From Plasmodium brasilianum (lineage: Eukaryota > Apicomplexa > Aconoidasida > Haemosporida > Plasmodiidae): a stretch of DNA of 64,000 nucleotides. The position numbers were made by a program, and so were the translations under genes. Positions 34,994 through 45,670 of this stretch are shown in pieces. Within the stretch, counting starts at the first letter, position 1. Every line of letters starts with the position of its first letter. The stretch is from NCBI RefSeq assembly GCF_023973825.1, contig NC_090124.1, forward strand, positions 173,501 through 237,500, written 5' to 3'. The notes under the pieces were generated by a model. The model was not told the DNA's origin, did no database searches, and worked only from the letters and a program-made list of their open reading frames with translations.

Positions 34994-35697
34994 ATGGCAA
35001 AAAATATATATGCGCCCTATATGTATGTATATTTATATAAATAAAATACATATATATACACATATACATATATATACACATATACATATATATACACATA
35101 TACATATATATACACATATACATATATATACACATATACATATATATACACATATATACATATATTCACACAATACTTCTGTGTTCAGTATTTTTAAACA
35201 TATATATATACATACATACATAAATATATGCATACATATTTGTATAAATCCTATTTCGCAGGGGAAAAAAGTAAAAGCCGAAGTGACCAATACGTTTACG
35301 CATGTATATATTTATGTGTACATATACATAAGTATGTTTTTTTATAAATGCATATGTTTTAATTTTATCTTACTGTTTAAAAAAAAATAAAATAAGCAAA
35401 AAGCAAACGTTATCATAATAACTTTATTTTTTAATTGTTTAGCCGAAAAATGAGGTAGAAAAAAAAAGAAAACTTATATATTAATATGTTCATATACATG
35501 CATATGCATATCCATATAATATACATGTATTTTCACTTAAGCATTCATGCACATATATAGTACACCCTATTCTGTTAATGCATTTTAGAGTAAATACATT
35601 CACACAAAAAAATGTAGAATTAAAAGAGAATTGCTATAGATCGTTGCACACACAAACGAAAAAAAAAAAAATGAAAAAAAAAAAAAAAAAAATATAA
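34994..35697 (+). CDS. Candidate small multi-exon gene, basic product
   Basis: Exon 1, 34994-35026, starts [11 protein letters not shown] and ends phase 0 before GTATAT. Exon 2, 35262-35293 (acceptor TTTCGCAG), encodes [10 protein letters not shown] and ends phase 2 before GTTTAC. Exon 3, 35589-35697 (acceptor CATTTTAG), encodes [20 protein letters not shown] followed by a Lys run from A homopolymers and a stop. A 12-nt segment at 35443-35454 could be an extra micro-exon and keeps phase. The product would be about 60 residues and basic. Acceptors for exons 2 and 3 are good, but the exon 1 donor lies inside an AT repeat. No family is recognised, and the A-run tail makes the end uncertain. Confidence 0.3.
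35047..35165. repeat. 18-bp CATATACATATATATACA-type tandem repeat
   Basis: Six near-identical 18-bp units of alternating CA/TA lie between the first two segments of the candidate small gene at 34994. Confidence 0.88.
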
Positions 35698-36032
35698 ACT
35701 TGTAATCTGCTTAATTATACATATTTTATTTTCTTAATTATTCAGTTGATCAAGTTGCAGTTTCCATTTGTACATCTTTTAATCTCATTGATGAACTATC
35801 TTTTTCATTCTATTTTTTTTTTTTTTAAAAAGCCTTTTGTAATTTTATACTAATTGTATAACGAATAATGGAGTGTGTATAATGTAATAAATACAAAAAA
35901 TAAAGGAAGCAAAAGAGGAGGGAAAAAAGGAGGGGGAAATGGAAGAAGGAAAAAAAAAAGGGAACAAAATAAGGAACAAAATACAACAAAATAAAGAACA
36001 AAATACAACAAAATAAGGAAAAAACAGCAAAA

Positions 36033-36931
36033 ATGATAGAAAATGTTTCAATATTTTTTAACTCCTTTCCAATTCGTTGTGCATACAATATTTTTAAAGT
36101 TCTAAAATTTTTAGAAGAAAAGAAAAATCTTATGCTTAATACTAACTCACTTGAAGTAAAAGAACGCGTTGCATTATTATTTTAAACTGTTAATTTTAAT
36201 ATCTGTAAAAGAACATATATTATGTGTTTTGAACATTTTTTTATATCTAAAGTGTACATATAATACTTAAGTTTATATATGCATAAGCAGTTCGTTATAT
36301 GTTAATTAAGCGTATATATTTATAGGCTAACATTTATTATGTATTAATGTATGTATATATTCCTATATGTGTACATATATAAATGGAAAAACTTAAAGGT
36401 GCATAATCCCCATGTAATTATCATGCTATGTTACACTCGTTCTTATAAATTTTTATTCGTATAATGGAAGATCTTCCATTACTATTAAAAGAAGATTAGC
36501 ACATAAGTAGTTTGTGTTTATGCATTTGTTTTTATGGTTTCCTCCGCATTTTCGTTGCTTTGAAGGTAATTCATAGAAAGTTTTAAGCGTTACTTGTACT
36601 GGCCATATGAATATATATGTATACATATATATAGCACAGTGATAAATAAAAACAGAAAAAAAAAAAAAAAATGCTTTTCCAGACAATATTTACAGTTGTT
36701 CTTTTAAAATTAAAAGATGTCAAAAAGAATAATTCCTTTTGTAATTATGTATGTACATATTTTTTTCTTTCCATCTTAACCCAATAATATGCCATAAAAA
36801 AAGATACGTATTGTTTTACCTTCTTTGCCTTCTCTATATAATTGTATTTCTGTTTCAACAAGGTGTATTTGAACAAATATTTTACACTAAATGCTGTTCC
36901 ACAAAAATGGAAAAATCATATAAATATGTAA
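36033..36931 (+). CDS. Candidate small gene, 50 codons unspliced or spliced to a downstream exon
   Basis: An ATG at 36033 opens a 50-codon frame to TAA at 36183-36185. It starts MIENVSIFFNSFPIRCAYNI and continues KVLKFLEEKKNLMLNTNSLE, with typical Plasmodium codon use. A donor GTAAAA at 36156 (phase 0) could join an acceptor TTTCAACAAG at 36862, giving VYLNKYFTLNAVPQKWKNH and a stop at 36929-36931 (63 residues). Alternatively, an intermediate exon ending FPPHFRCFE at about 36560 would shift the last exon to the frame ending YVNTIWK. All three readings are open, so the model is unresolved. The N-terminal segment looks amphipathic and could be a mitochondrial or membrane-associated small protein, but that is inference. 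Confidence 0.32.
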
Positions 36932-38109
36932 ACACAATTTGGAAGTAACACAAAGGAATATTTAAGGATATTATGGAGGGACAGAAAAAAAAAAATAAAT
37001 AAATAAAAAACTAGTACCAATTACACTAGATATCTGAATTCGAAAAACAATACTTCTGAAGGTAAATTTTGACATATTTATATTAAAAAAAAACAAAACA
37101 AAATAATGCTATATTCGTTCAACACACTTTTAATTGCTTATAGAAGGGAGTATTTATAAATATATTTTTATCCTTTTGTTACGTCCTATGTTAGATTAAT
37201 TAAACACCTTTCAATTATTTTTAAGCATAATTTTTAAAAATAAATTTTATTAAGTGGGATTTTATCCTATTTATGTATATTTCACAGTATTCTGTAGATC
37301 TATTATTATTTTATTTTTTTTTTTTTTATTGTTCCATTGATTACAATATTTGTACGTTTTTACAATTGTAGAGATTTATATGGTCTACCATTTTAGTAAT
37401 TTTTAATATAATGTAAGCTGAACAGTATTTTATTGTATACCTTTAGAAGTATACCATTCAATGATCGTTTTATTTACGAAAACGAAGAGGTTATTCGTGG
37501 GTAGGTGGTCTTGTTTGAATTTTTTCTCTTTTTTTTTCTTTTTTTTGTTATAAGAGTAAAAAATTTTTTTTTTTTTTTTTTTTTTTTATGCGTCAATGTG
37601 ACCTATTTTCATTTTTTTATAATTTGTTTCTTTAATTATAAAATAGCAAAAAAGGGTGTGGAGTATGAGATTCGGTAAAATGTAGTCTTCTTTATATAAA
37701 TCGCTGAATTGGAGAGGCACAAAAAGAAACTAACCCAAGGGATGTGTAAAATGACTAAATGCTAGAAAGGAATTCAATTCATTTATCACTTCTTGTTACT
37801 AATAACACGTAGTACCATTTTTATATTATATTGCGTGAGATAGTGAGATATATAGTATGCTGTTATGTGATTCTGACTTATTTTTCATTTTCTTATTACT
37901 TTTTCCGTTTTCGTGTTTATGGCAGAGTTTTCTGAAAAAGTTCCTGACGTTTTTACAATTCCCTCTTCATTATATTCACATCCTGCTTAAGGTATATTAC
38001 GCAAATTAAATAATTCGAACTACTTGATTATTTTTATGTATGTTATGAAATCTCTTCTGTTTGTTACTACAAGTTTATCACAATTTTATCCTCTGTTTGA
38101 ACATAATTA

Positions 38110-38242
38110 AAAAATTTTTTATTTTTTTTTTTTATTTTTTTTTTTTATTGTTTTTTTTATTATTATTATTTTTTATTATTATTTTTTTTTATTTTTTTTT
38201 ATTATTATTATTTTTTATTATTATTATTATTTATTATTATTA

Positions 38243-38281
<39 letters not shown>

Positions 38282-38300
38282 TATTATTATTATTTTTTTT
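38110..38300. repeat. ATT trinucleotide microsatellite and poly-T
   Basis: A mixed (TTA)n/(T)n block of about 190 bases, about 280 bp upstream of the XPF start codon. Confidence 0.9.
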
Positions 38301-38576
38301 TTTATTTCTTGTCTTGTTTTCAGGAAACAAACGAAATATACTCAGTATTACATAGCAAGTGGAACTAAGCATTTTGGAAATCATAATAAAAAGGAAAAAA
38401 AAAAAAAAAAAAAAAAAAAATAAGAAAAATACAGTAAAATATAATATACCATAGAATAGTGAATCCAGACATAGAGCAGCATAGTGCAACATAGCATAAT
38501 TTAGTGCAGTACAAACTTCCCAGCGTGGGGCAGCTCGACCCACTGTACCTTGGTGCGGTATAAGAAGAGAAAGAAG

Positions 38577-41500
38577 ATGAGTCCCCTGTATTACGAAAAG
38601 AAAATTGTGAAGAAGCTAATACAACACGACTCCTTAGTATTACTAGCAAACGGTTTCAACGAACTGAACATTTTAGCTATTTTTATTTTTTACTACCAAA
38701 ATAGATGTCTATGGTATGAAAAGTACATAACCAATGATGAAAACATCTTCTTCGGTTTGTTTAAACTAAATATACATAAAGATGTTGATGAAAATGAGTT
38801 GTTCAAAAATTCAAATAAACAGAATTACGAGAATTTAAACGAATTTGCTAGTACAAGTAGGTCAGAAGTTATTATCGATAACATTGATTGTGACTCTGGA
38901 AATAACCCAAAAGAATGTAGCTGTGATGGTGCACATAAAACCATTAGAGATGGCCATATTATAAGTAATAAGGTAAACTTTGAAAATAAGAACAAATTAA
39001 TTTTTATACTGAACGTTTCCCCGAAGGAGTATAACTTATTCCTAAAATATCAACTTATGTTATGTGAAGGTATTAGCAAATTTGATAAAGTATTCAATGA
39101 TAGTGTTAAAATAAATTACTTAAAAACTCAGTATATACGAAACCAAAAATCTAATGAACGAATTGAGATGTATATTAGAAGAGGTGTGTACTTTATCTCT
39201 TCTAATGTTTTATTAATTGATTTATTAACATTTAAAATAATCCCTGAAATTATTGATGGTATTTTTATATGTAAAAGTCATAAACTTATTTACAGTGTTA
39301 AAGAGCTTTTTATTATAGAGTTATACAGAAAGAGAAATAAATATGGATTCATAAAAGGAATTAGTAATAATAAAAAATTAATAAATAATCAACACATATT
39401 AAATATAGCACATAAGTTATATATGAAAAAAGTATATTGTTATCCAAGATTTCATAAAAATGTCCATTTATCGTTAAATAATAAATTTATACAACCAAAT
39501 ATATATGAAATAAATCTAAATCTACCTACAAGTACAAACAAAATAGAAGAAAATATTCTAAATCTAATACATTACTTAAATTTAGAAATTAAAAAATTCC
39601 ACACTTTTCATGATTTTGATATCAACTCTTTACTCTATTCTGATAGTGCAGAAAATTATACTATGAATTATATTAAAACAAAAAGTCTTACATATAATAC
39701 CAAAAAACTGCTCAAAGAAATTATTACTCTTGTTAATATATTATATAATTTATATATATATGATGATGTTATATTTTATAACTACCTTAAAAATTTAAAA
39801 GAAGCAGATAAGGAATCTACTTGGATGTACTGTAATGAGGCAAATGAAATATTTCACATAGCCAATCAAAGGAAAAACATGTTTTTAAATAAAATTAATA
39901 TGGATAATACTGTAGATGCTAACGAAGTAGACAACATACAAACCATTATACATAGAATTCAGTATGAGCAGAGATATTTTCATAAATCGTATGAAATCAA
40001 AAGAGAACAAAATGAAATATACAAATGGATATACGAGCTCGTATACAAAAGAGATATAAACATAAGAGAATATAAAAAAATTCTGTTAAAAAAAAAAAAA
40101 GAAAAAAAAAAATACGAATCATCTCAGTCTTTTCTCAACAAGAGAAGAAACTGCAACACAGGGAAGGAACAACAACAAAACATGCTTCTAAATGGAAAGG
40201 TAAAAACGCACTTCCGCGAAGGTAACAACAAATATGCCTCCCTTTGTAAAAGTGAAAGATACCACGACCAGCAAAGTGAAATGGAGTACAATTCCGAGGT
40301 GCAAAATTATACAAGTAATACAAATACAAAGGGTCATATGAGTACCTCTAAACTAAATAATTACCCATCTGTAGACAGAAAAAATATATTTAATTATATA
40401 AAGAATAAGGAGATAAATAGTAAAGCAGATGCACTTGATGAGGGGGATAAAGATAGCGTACTTATGGTAGGGCATCCAAAGGTGAAGCAAGAGAGGCGGA
40501 TTTATAGCACTGAACTGCAGGAAGAAGAAAGGGAGGGAGCGTCAAAAGGAGAAGGAGTTCACGGAAGAAAAGCCAAGGAGGAGGAGGGAAAGGAAAACGA
40601 GAGGATAATTCACAGTATAGTAATGGATCGCGCGCAAATTGAAGAACATAAAAATTGCCATAATAGCAGTAGTTGTAATAGTAATAATAACAATAGTGTA
40701 AATAATAACTGCAGTAATAGTCGAAGTAATAATGGTAATGGCAATAGTTATAGTAGTAGTAATAATGAGGAGGATGAAGGAAAGACCCTCAACGATGGAA
40801 AGCAAGTGAGAAAAGTGGACTACCCGATTGCGATAATAGTCGATAATTTCTATACTCAAAAAGAATTTTATAATTTGCTCATTCACAAAAATGAGAATAA
40901 CGTAAACCTCAAATTTTTTCTAAAATCAGAGGAAAAAATGAAGGTGTATAACATTTCCGATGACTCATCGAACGGATCATATGAATCCAATATGTCTAAT
41001 TCGTCTAATTCGTCTAATTCGTCTAATTCGTCGTACTCGTCGAAAAAGACTTTTCAGCGTGATCATAACTTCCCATCTTTAGATTTCGTTAATTTTCATA
41101 TTCCAAACTATGCGATAAAGGAAAAAACGGATAACTTGAAATATATAAAACCCCACGTTTATATTTTATGTATTAATAAAAATTACGATACTGTTTATAC
41201 ATCTGAAAACTTTCTTGATGATTGCTCTGAAAAGATGAATTCGATAAATCGCGCTACTCATAAGGGATGTTTCGTGCGGGGACAAAAGGAGGGAAAAACG
41301 GATAGGCAGGAGGTGAACACTGTCGGGTTGAATAATAGCGGTGTATATAGCGGCCAAGCAAATGGCTGCAGAGTGAACTACAGTAAAGATCGACCTTCCA
41401 AGAAGAACCAAAGAGAGAAACGCTTTTTTGAAATAAATGAATACTGTGGTAATTTGGATTTCCTAGAACTATTTCTAATGTGGATAAAGCCGTATAGAAT

Positions 41501-43493
41501 TATCCTAACCACTCTAGATTTAAGTATCTTTAGAAATGTGGAAATTTATTGTGCTAGGTTGTTTCAGCATAACGTGTACAAGCTACATAAGGAGAGTTTC
41601 TTCAACGAATTGATGAATTATGAGGAAAATAACTTGATGTATGACAGTATCAGCGAAGAGCGCATATTTGTAAAAAAAGAACAACAGCAGAAGCATCAAC
41701 AGTTGAAACGGAAAAAGATTAGCGGCAGCTACGATAGTGATAAGGGGAAACAGGTTAGCAGTAGCTGCCACAGCACGAGGACGAACCGTAAGAATGACTC
41801 TAATTGCAGATATAACAAGGAAACAGCAAAGCAAAGAGAAAAAGACAGAGGAGTAAACAATTTTAAAATTATAAAAGTATTACACAGTATTTGCAATACG
41901 GTTGAGGTATTCTTAATATTTTATAAAAACAATATACTTTATAATAAATATTTAAATAGTATAAAAACGGAAAAAAGTAATTGGTTCAATTTCATAGAAA
42001 ATAAAAACAATCTTCGTTTTGAGGTAGATCGTAATGTGTTCAATAAAAATCTCGATCTTTTTAAAAAAGTAGTAGATGCATATTTTTTATTTCAGAAAAA
42101 GTTTAAGGAAAATAAAAAAAATATAATTAATTTTAACAAAGCCTTATGTGAAGAATTTAAAGTTTTTCAAGATGTAAAATTAGATGAACATATAGAAAAT
42201 AAAAATGTAATCCTAAGTAGTGCACTTAATAGTAATTATATAAGTATGGAGGAAGAGGAATTATTTATAGAAAATTATAAAAATAAAATAAATAAAAAGA
42301 GTGATATAGTCCCACTAGATGAAAAAACAATACAAAAGATACAAGAACTTTTGCAAAAATTTTCTATAGATTCATTTAATCTAAATTTTATATTATATAG
42401 TATATTTAATAATACGAAACCTATTGTTATTGTTGATATAAGGGAGCTTAAATCTGATTTGTCATACAAATTATATAAAAGCAAAATGCATATAATTCCA
42501 TATTCCTTACTAGTTGGTGATTATATATTAACTAAAGATATATGTGTAGAGAGAAAAACTATAGTAGACCTAATTCAATCTTTAAATAATAATAGATTAT
42601 ATAACCAAATTAAACAAATGTCCAAATATTATTCTATGTATCTTTTATTAATAGAATTTAATACTAAACATTTATTCTATTTCTCTTCTTTAAATGATAA
42701 ACATTCAATCTACACAAAGTTAATAATTCTTTGCCTTCAATACCCAAGACTTCGAATCCTTTGGAGCCCTTTTTCTCTTTTTACTGTTAAACTTTTTTGG
42801 GCTCTCAAAGTTAATTCTGAACAACCCGATATTTTCAAATCCCTTCATATCGACCTGACCCTCCAGAAACACGCACATCGGCCAATTGTGGATGCATCAA
42901 CAAACGGACAAAAAGGGACAGGAAAAGAGGAGGAGCTAGAGATGGGAAAGGAGAAAGCAAAGCAGGAGCAGACGATACAAAAGAATATGAAGACGGAAAA
43001 GAATAAGGGCATGAATAAAGAGGAGGAACAATCATCAGCTCCACCAAGGGATACTGAATCTAAGAATGACGTGCAATTGATAGAGCCGAACAAAGTAGAT
43101 GACTTAAAAAATAATAGCTTTGATTCTATGAACAACAACCGCATCGAGGAAGTTGAAAATTACGCGGAAGGGAATGGGAACAACGAAAATGAGCACAATG
43201 AAGAATTTTATAAATACGAAACAATAAACGACCTATTTGATAAAAATTTAAATAATTTAGAAAATGTGGACACTAGTAAAACTTTTAAAAAAATGGAGAG
43301 TGTAACTAATTGGAATGCTCTTGAAATATTAAAAGCACTGCCAGGGGTAACGGAAAAAAATATGCATCTTATTATAAATAATGTTAACTCCTTGTATGAT
43401 CTGTGCGAAAAAACGGTGGAAGAACTAGAGTCCTACATGAGTAAAAATAATGCAAAGTTGTTGTATGATTTTTTAAATACGGACGTTTCTTGA
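38577..43493 (+). CDS. ERCC4: DNA repair endonuclease XPF/ERCC4 (Rad1)
   Basis: A single exon of 1,638 residues from ATG 38577 (MSPLYYEKK); the frame is open slightly further up but has no ATG there. Residues about 1-270 carry the degenerate SF2-helicase half: GVYFISSNVLLIDLLTFKII and YGFIKGIS match XPF 'GVLLVTSRILVVDFLTDRI' and 'RGFIKAF'. The ERCC4 nuclease domain is clear: VDIRE (D1287, R1289, E1290) and the catalytic GDxnERKx3D motif as GDYILTKDICVERK (G1314-K1327; D1315, E1325, R1326, K1327). A C-terminal (HhH)2 domain (about 1578-1638; ALEILKALPGVTEKN) would bind ERCC1 and DNA. Large Asn/Ser/Glu linkers (about 520-820 and 1010-1090), including an (NSS)n run near 805-820, make it much longer than human XPF (916). 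XPF-ERCC1 cuts 5' of lesions in nucleotide excision and interstrand-crosslink repair. Confidence 0.93.
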   Translation: MSPLYYEKKIVKKLIQHDSLVLLANGFNELNILAIFIFYYQNRCLWYEKYITNDENIFFGLFKLNIHKDVDENELFKNSNKQNYENLNEFASTSRSEVIIDNIDCDSGNNPKECSCDGAHKTIRDGHIISNKVNFENKNKLIFILNVSPKEYNLFLKYQLMLCEGISKFDKVFNDSVKINYLKTQYIRNQKSNERIEMYIRRGVYFISSNVLLIDLLTFKIIPEIIDGIFICKSHKLIYSVKELFIIELYRKRNKYGFIKGISNNKKLINNQHILNIAHKLYMKKVYCYPRFHKNVHLSLNNKFIQPNIYEINLNLPTSTNKIEENILNLIHYLNLEIKKFHTFHDFDINSLLYSDSAENYTMNYIKTKSLTYNTKKLLKEIITLVNILYNLYIYDDVIFYNYLKNLKEADKESTWMYCNEANEIFHIANQRKNMFLNKINMDNTVDANEVDNIQTIIHRIQYEQRYFHKSYEIKREQNEIYKWIYELVYKRDINIREYKKILLKKKKEKKKYESSQSFLNKRRNCNTGKEQQQNMLLNGKVKTHFREGNNKYASLCKSERYHDQQSEMEYNSEVQNYTSNTNTKGHMSTSKLNNYPSVDRKNIFNYIKNKEINSKADALDEGDKDSVLMVGHPKVKQERRIYSTELQEEEREGASKGEGVHGRKAKEEEGKENERIIHSIVMDRAQIEEHKNCHNSSSCNSNNNNSVNNNCSNSRSNNGNGNSYSSSNNEEDEGKTLNDGKQVRKVDYPIAIIVDNFYTQKEFYNLLIHKNENNVNLKFFLKSEEKMKVYNISDDSSNGSYESNMSNSSNSSNSSNSSYSSKKTFQRDHNFPSLDFVNFHIPNYAIKEKTDNLKYIKPHVYILCINKNYDTVYTSENFLDDCSEKMNSINRATHKGCFVRGQKEGKTDRQEVNTVGLNNSGVYSGQANGCRVNYSKDRPSKKNQREKRFFEINEYCGNLDFLELFLMWIKPYRIILTTLDLSIFRNVEIYCARLFQHNVYKLHKESFFNELMNYEENNLMYDSISEERIFVKKEQQQKHQQLKRKKISGSYDSDKGKQVSSSCHSTRTNRKNDSNCRYNKETAKQREKDRGVNNFKIIKVLHSICNTVEVFLIFYKNNILYNKYLNSIKTEKSNWFNFIENKNNLRFEVDRNVFNKNLDLFKKVVDAYFLFQKKFKENKKNIINFNKALCEEFKVFQDVKLDEHIENKNVILSSALNSNYISMEEEELFIENYKNKINKKSDIVPLDEKTIQKIQELLQKFSIDSFNLNFILYSIFNNTKPIVIVDIRELKSDLSYKLYKSKMHIIPYSLLVGDYILTKDICVERKTIVDLIQSLNNNRLYNQIKQMSKYYSMYLLLIEFNTKHLFYFSSLNDKHSIYTKLIILCLQYPRLRILWSPFSLFTVKLFWALKVNSEQPDIFKSLHIDLTLQKHAHRPIVDASTNGQKGTGKEEELEMGKEKAKQEQTIQKNMKTEKNKGMNKEEEQSSAPPRDTESKNDVQLIEPNKVDDLKNNSFDSMNNNRIEEVENYAEGNGNNENEHNEEFYKYETINDLFDKNLNNLENVDTSKTFKKMESVTNWNALEILKALPGVTEKNMHLIINNVNSLYDLCEKTVEELESYMSKNNAKLLYDFLNTDVS

Positions 43494-43961
43494 GATTAAC
43501 TTGTTAATTTGCTTCCTATTCTTTATATTAGTAGCTTTTTATTACTTTTTTTTTTTTTTTTTTTTTGTTGTTGTTGACAATGCACTTTTCCCCAGTCTGA
43601 CAATACTAAAAAAATTTGCAGTGCCTCCCAGTTAATCGGAGTTATGTTCACCATCTTTTACATTTGTTCATTTTTTTCGCATTTTCCTATATTCATTTGC
43701 ATATTTTCGTATTTGCATTTGTATATTTTATGGCTGCATTAGCCATTCTTGTTAGCTCTAATTTTTGGTATATTCTTTCATTAAACTGTCCCTAATTTTT
43801 TAATGATTTGAGTATGAGCAATTTTTTTTTGCAATCCGCTGTGCATATATATATACATACATATATATACGTGGATACGTGTGTCCATAACGGACCCCTA
43901 AAATTACAAACCCTAAGATATATTAATGTTATCAATTTGGACATATAAAATACAAAGGTTC

Positions 43962-43992
<31 letters not shown>

Positions 43993-45670
43993 AAAATAGT
44001 ACAATTATAACCGTTCAGATGTTATGGTAACTGAAACTATATGTTTGTTATGCACTTTTAAAAACTTGTCTAAATGGTTATTGTCTTTTTTCTCATATTA
44101 GTAAACTTTTAAATTTTCCGTACTATATATGAATAAAAAGTTTTATACTTTTTTTAACACTGCAGAATATTATTAGCTCATAACATTCAAATATAATAAA
44201 AAAGAAGTTTTTATTTACCACAAAAAAAATTTAATCTTTTTGTTTATACCCCAATTTTTTTTTTTTTTTTTTTTTTTCCTTCTTCCCATATTTAGCGGAA
44301 GTTTACAATGCAATTGTAGTTCTTCCTACCAATATGCTATTATTCAAATAGTACTAAATTTAACAAAATATTTATGAACATAAATATGGAAAAAATTAAT
44401 AAAAATATTCACCTTCATGTGTAAAATGGGCGTAAAATAAATTGTAGAACCTTCTTATAACTCTTCCTTTCAAAAATGTTCAGTCAGTAAGTTCTATTTA
44501 AGACATAGTATATAACGGGGAATTATTGTTCCTTCAAAAAAAAATAAAATAAAATAAATAAACATATTTTTTACATATTAAAAATATGGAAGGAGATAAT
44601 TAAAAAAAAAAAAAAAAAAAAAAAAAGTCATTGGTGGTATTACTAATTTACTTTTTTTAGAACAATTTTTTCGGAAGTTTTCCTTTACTTTTTTTCCGTT
44701 TTTCGTTTGATTATACATTATACATAACAAATACATAAAATATGCAATTATAGAGGCATCTCCTTCATAGGCACAGTCAAATTAAAATTTATGCTCTTTC
44801 AAACATGTTGTAATATCATGCTTATAATTTATCTTTAAAAATGTGTTATTATTTTTTTTAAAAAAGAACAACAGTAATAATGGGAAGCATAAACTTGATA
44901 TATTCTTAAAGATATAAAAATCAAAAAGAAAAAAATTATTTTTTTTTTTATCTTATTTTATCTTATTTTATTTTTTTTTTTTTTAAATGTTGTCCCTGTT
45001 GAAATGCTATAATTTGTATACGCAACAGTATAAATTTTGCACAAAAAAATAAGATAAAATAATCTTTAAAAAAAATAGCATTTAAAGTAAGCATTTAAAA
45101 TAATAGCATTTAAAATAATAACATTTCAAAATAATAACATTTCAAAATAATAACATTTCAAAATATATTTATTTTTAAGAGATAAAATAAATGCTGATTC
45201 CTCGTTTGCCCTAATCTCTTAGATATGGGTACACATTTTAAGTATATATATGAGCATAATACGAGTATATATGTGTACGTATTATGTATATGCATATAAA
45301 TATATATATATATATATATATAGTATGCGTATGTACGCTTTTCTTGTTAAATATTATAATTTTTCTGAAAAGAGGTGCTAGCAAAAAGGAAAAGAAGTTT
45401 ATTGAACAAGATTAACTTGTTATATGTACACATATATAGCTTAAGAAGAACGTAGATTGAAGTAATTTGAGCCATGCTGATTTACCTACATATTATGTAT
45501 GTACAATTATATATACATATATATGTATATATGTATGGAATTTATATATTCATGATCTACACTTGAAATATGTAACAACTGTGCACACGTTAAAAAAAAG
45601 CTTTACATGAGCACGGATAACTAATATTCCACGGTAAGTTCAACATTTTCACTTTTGCTTCTACACGTTT
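43494..45670. other. Intergenic region between XPF and the carrier gene
   Basis: 2.2 kb of A/T homopolymers, AT tracts and a 16-bp repeat near 45085-45165. A 26-codon ATG-initiated minus-strand segment at about 43570-43650 (NITPINWEALQIF) runs into an A run and is not called. Nothing else was seen. Confidence 0.55.
45085..45165. repeat. 16-bp AATAATAACATTTCAA-type tandem repeat
   Basis: Four to five imperfect units (AATAATAGCATTTAAA drifting to AATAATAACATTTCAA) about 500 bp upstream of the carrier gene. Confidence 0.85.

Larger units (their letters stand above)
34908..38576. other. Long divergent intergenic region upstream of XPF
   Basis: This 3.7 kb carries the 5' flanks of the WBP2-like gene and XPF. 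It contains CA/TA repeats, poly-A/T, an ATT microsatellite at about 38110-38300 and two candidate small plus-strand genes listed separately. A further coding-like patch at 37454-37504 (FNDRFIYENEEVIRG then TAG) could be a last exon, but I could not join it to others. The XPF leader at 38450-38576 is notably less A/T-rich. Confidence 0.5.

Noticed and set aside
38550..38576. Nine-codon upstream extension of XPF
   Set aside because: It begins with TTG, not ATG. The first ATG in frame is 38577, so the shorter start is used.
43565..43650. Minus-strand segment starting VNITPINWEALQIF in the XPF 3' flank
   Set aside because: It looks coding for about 26 codons but runs into an A homopolymer, and I found no matching splice partner.
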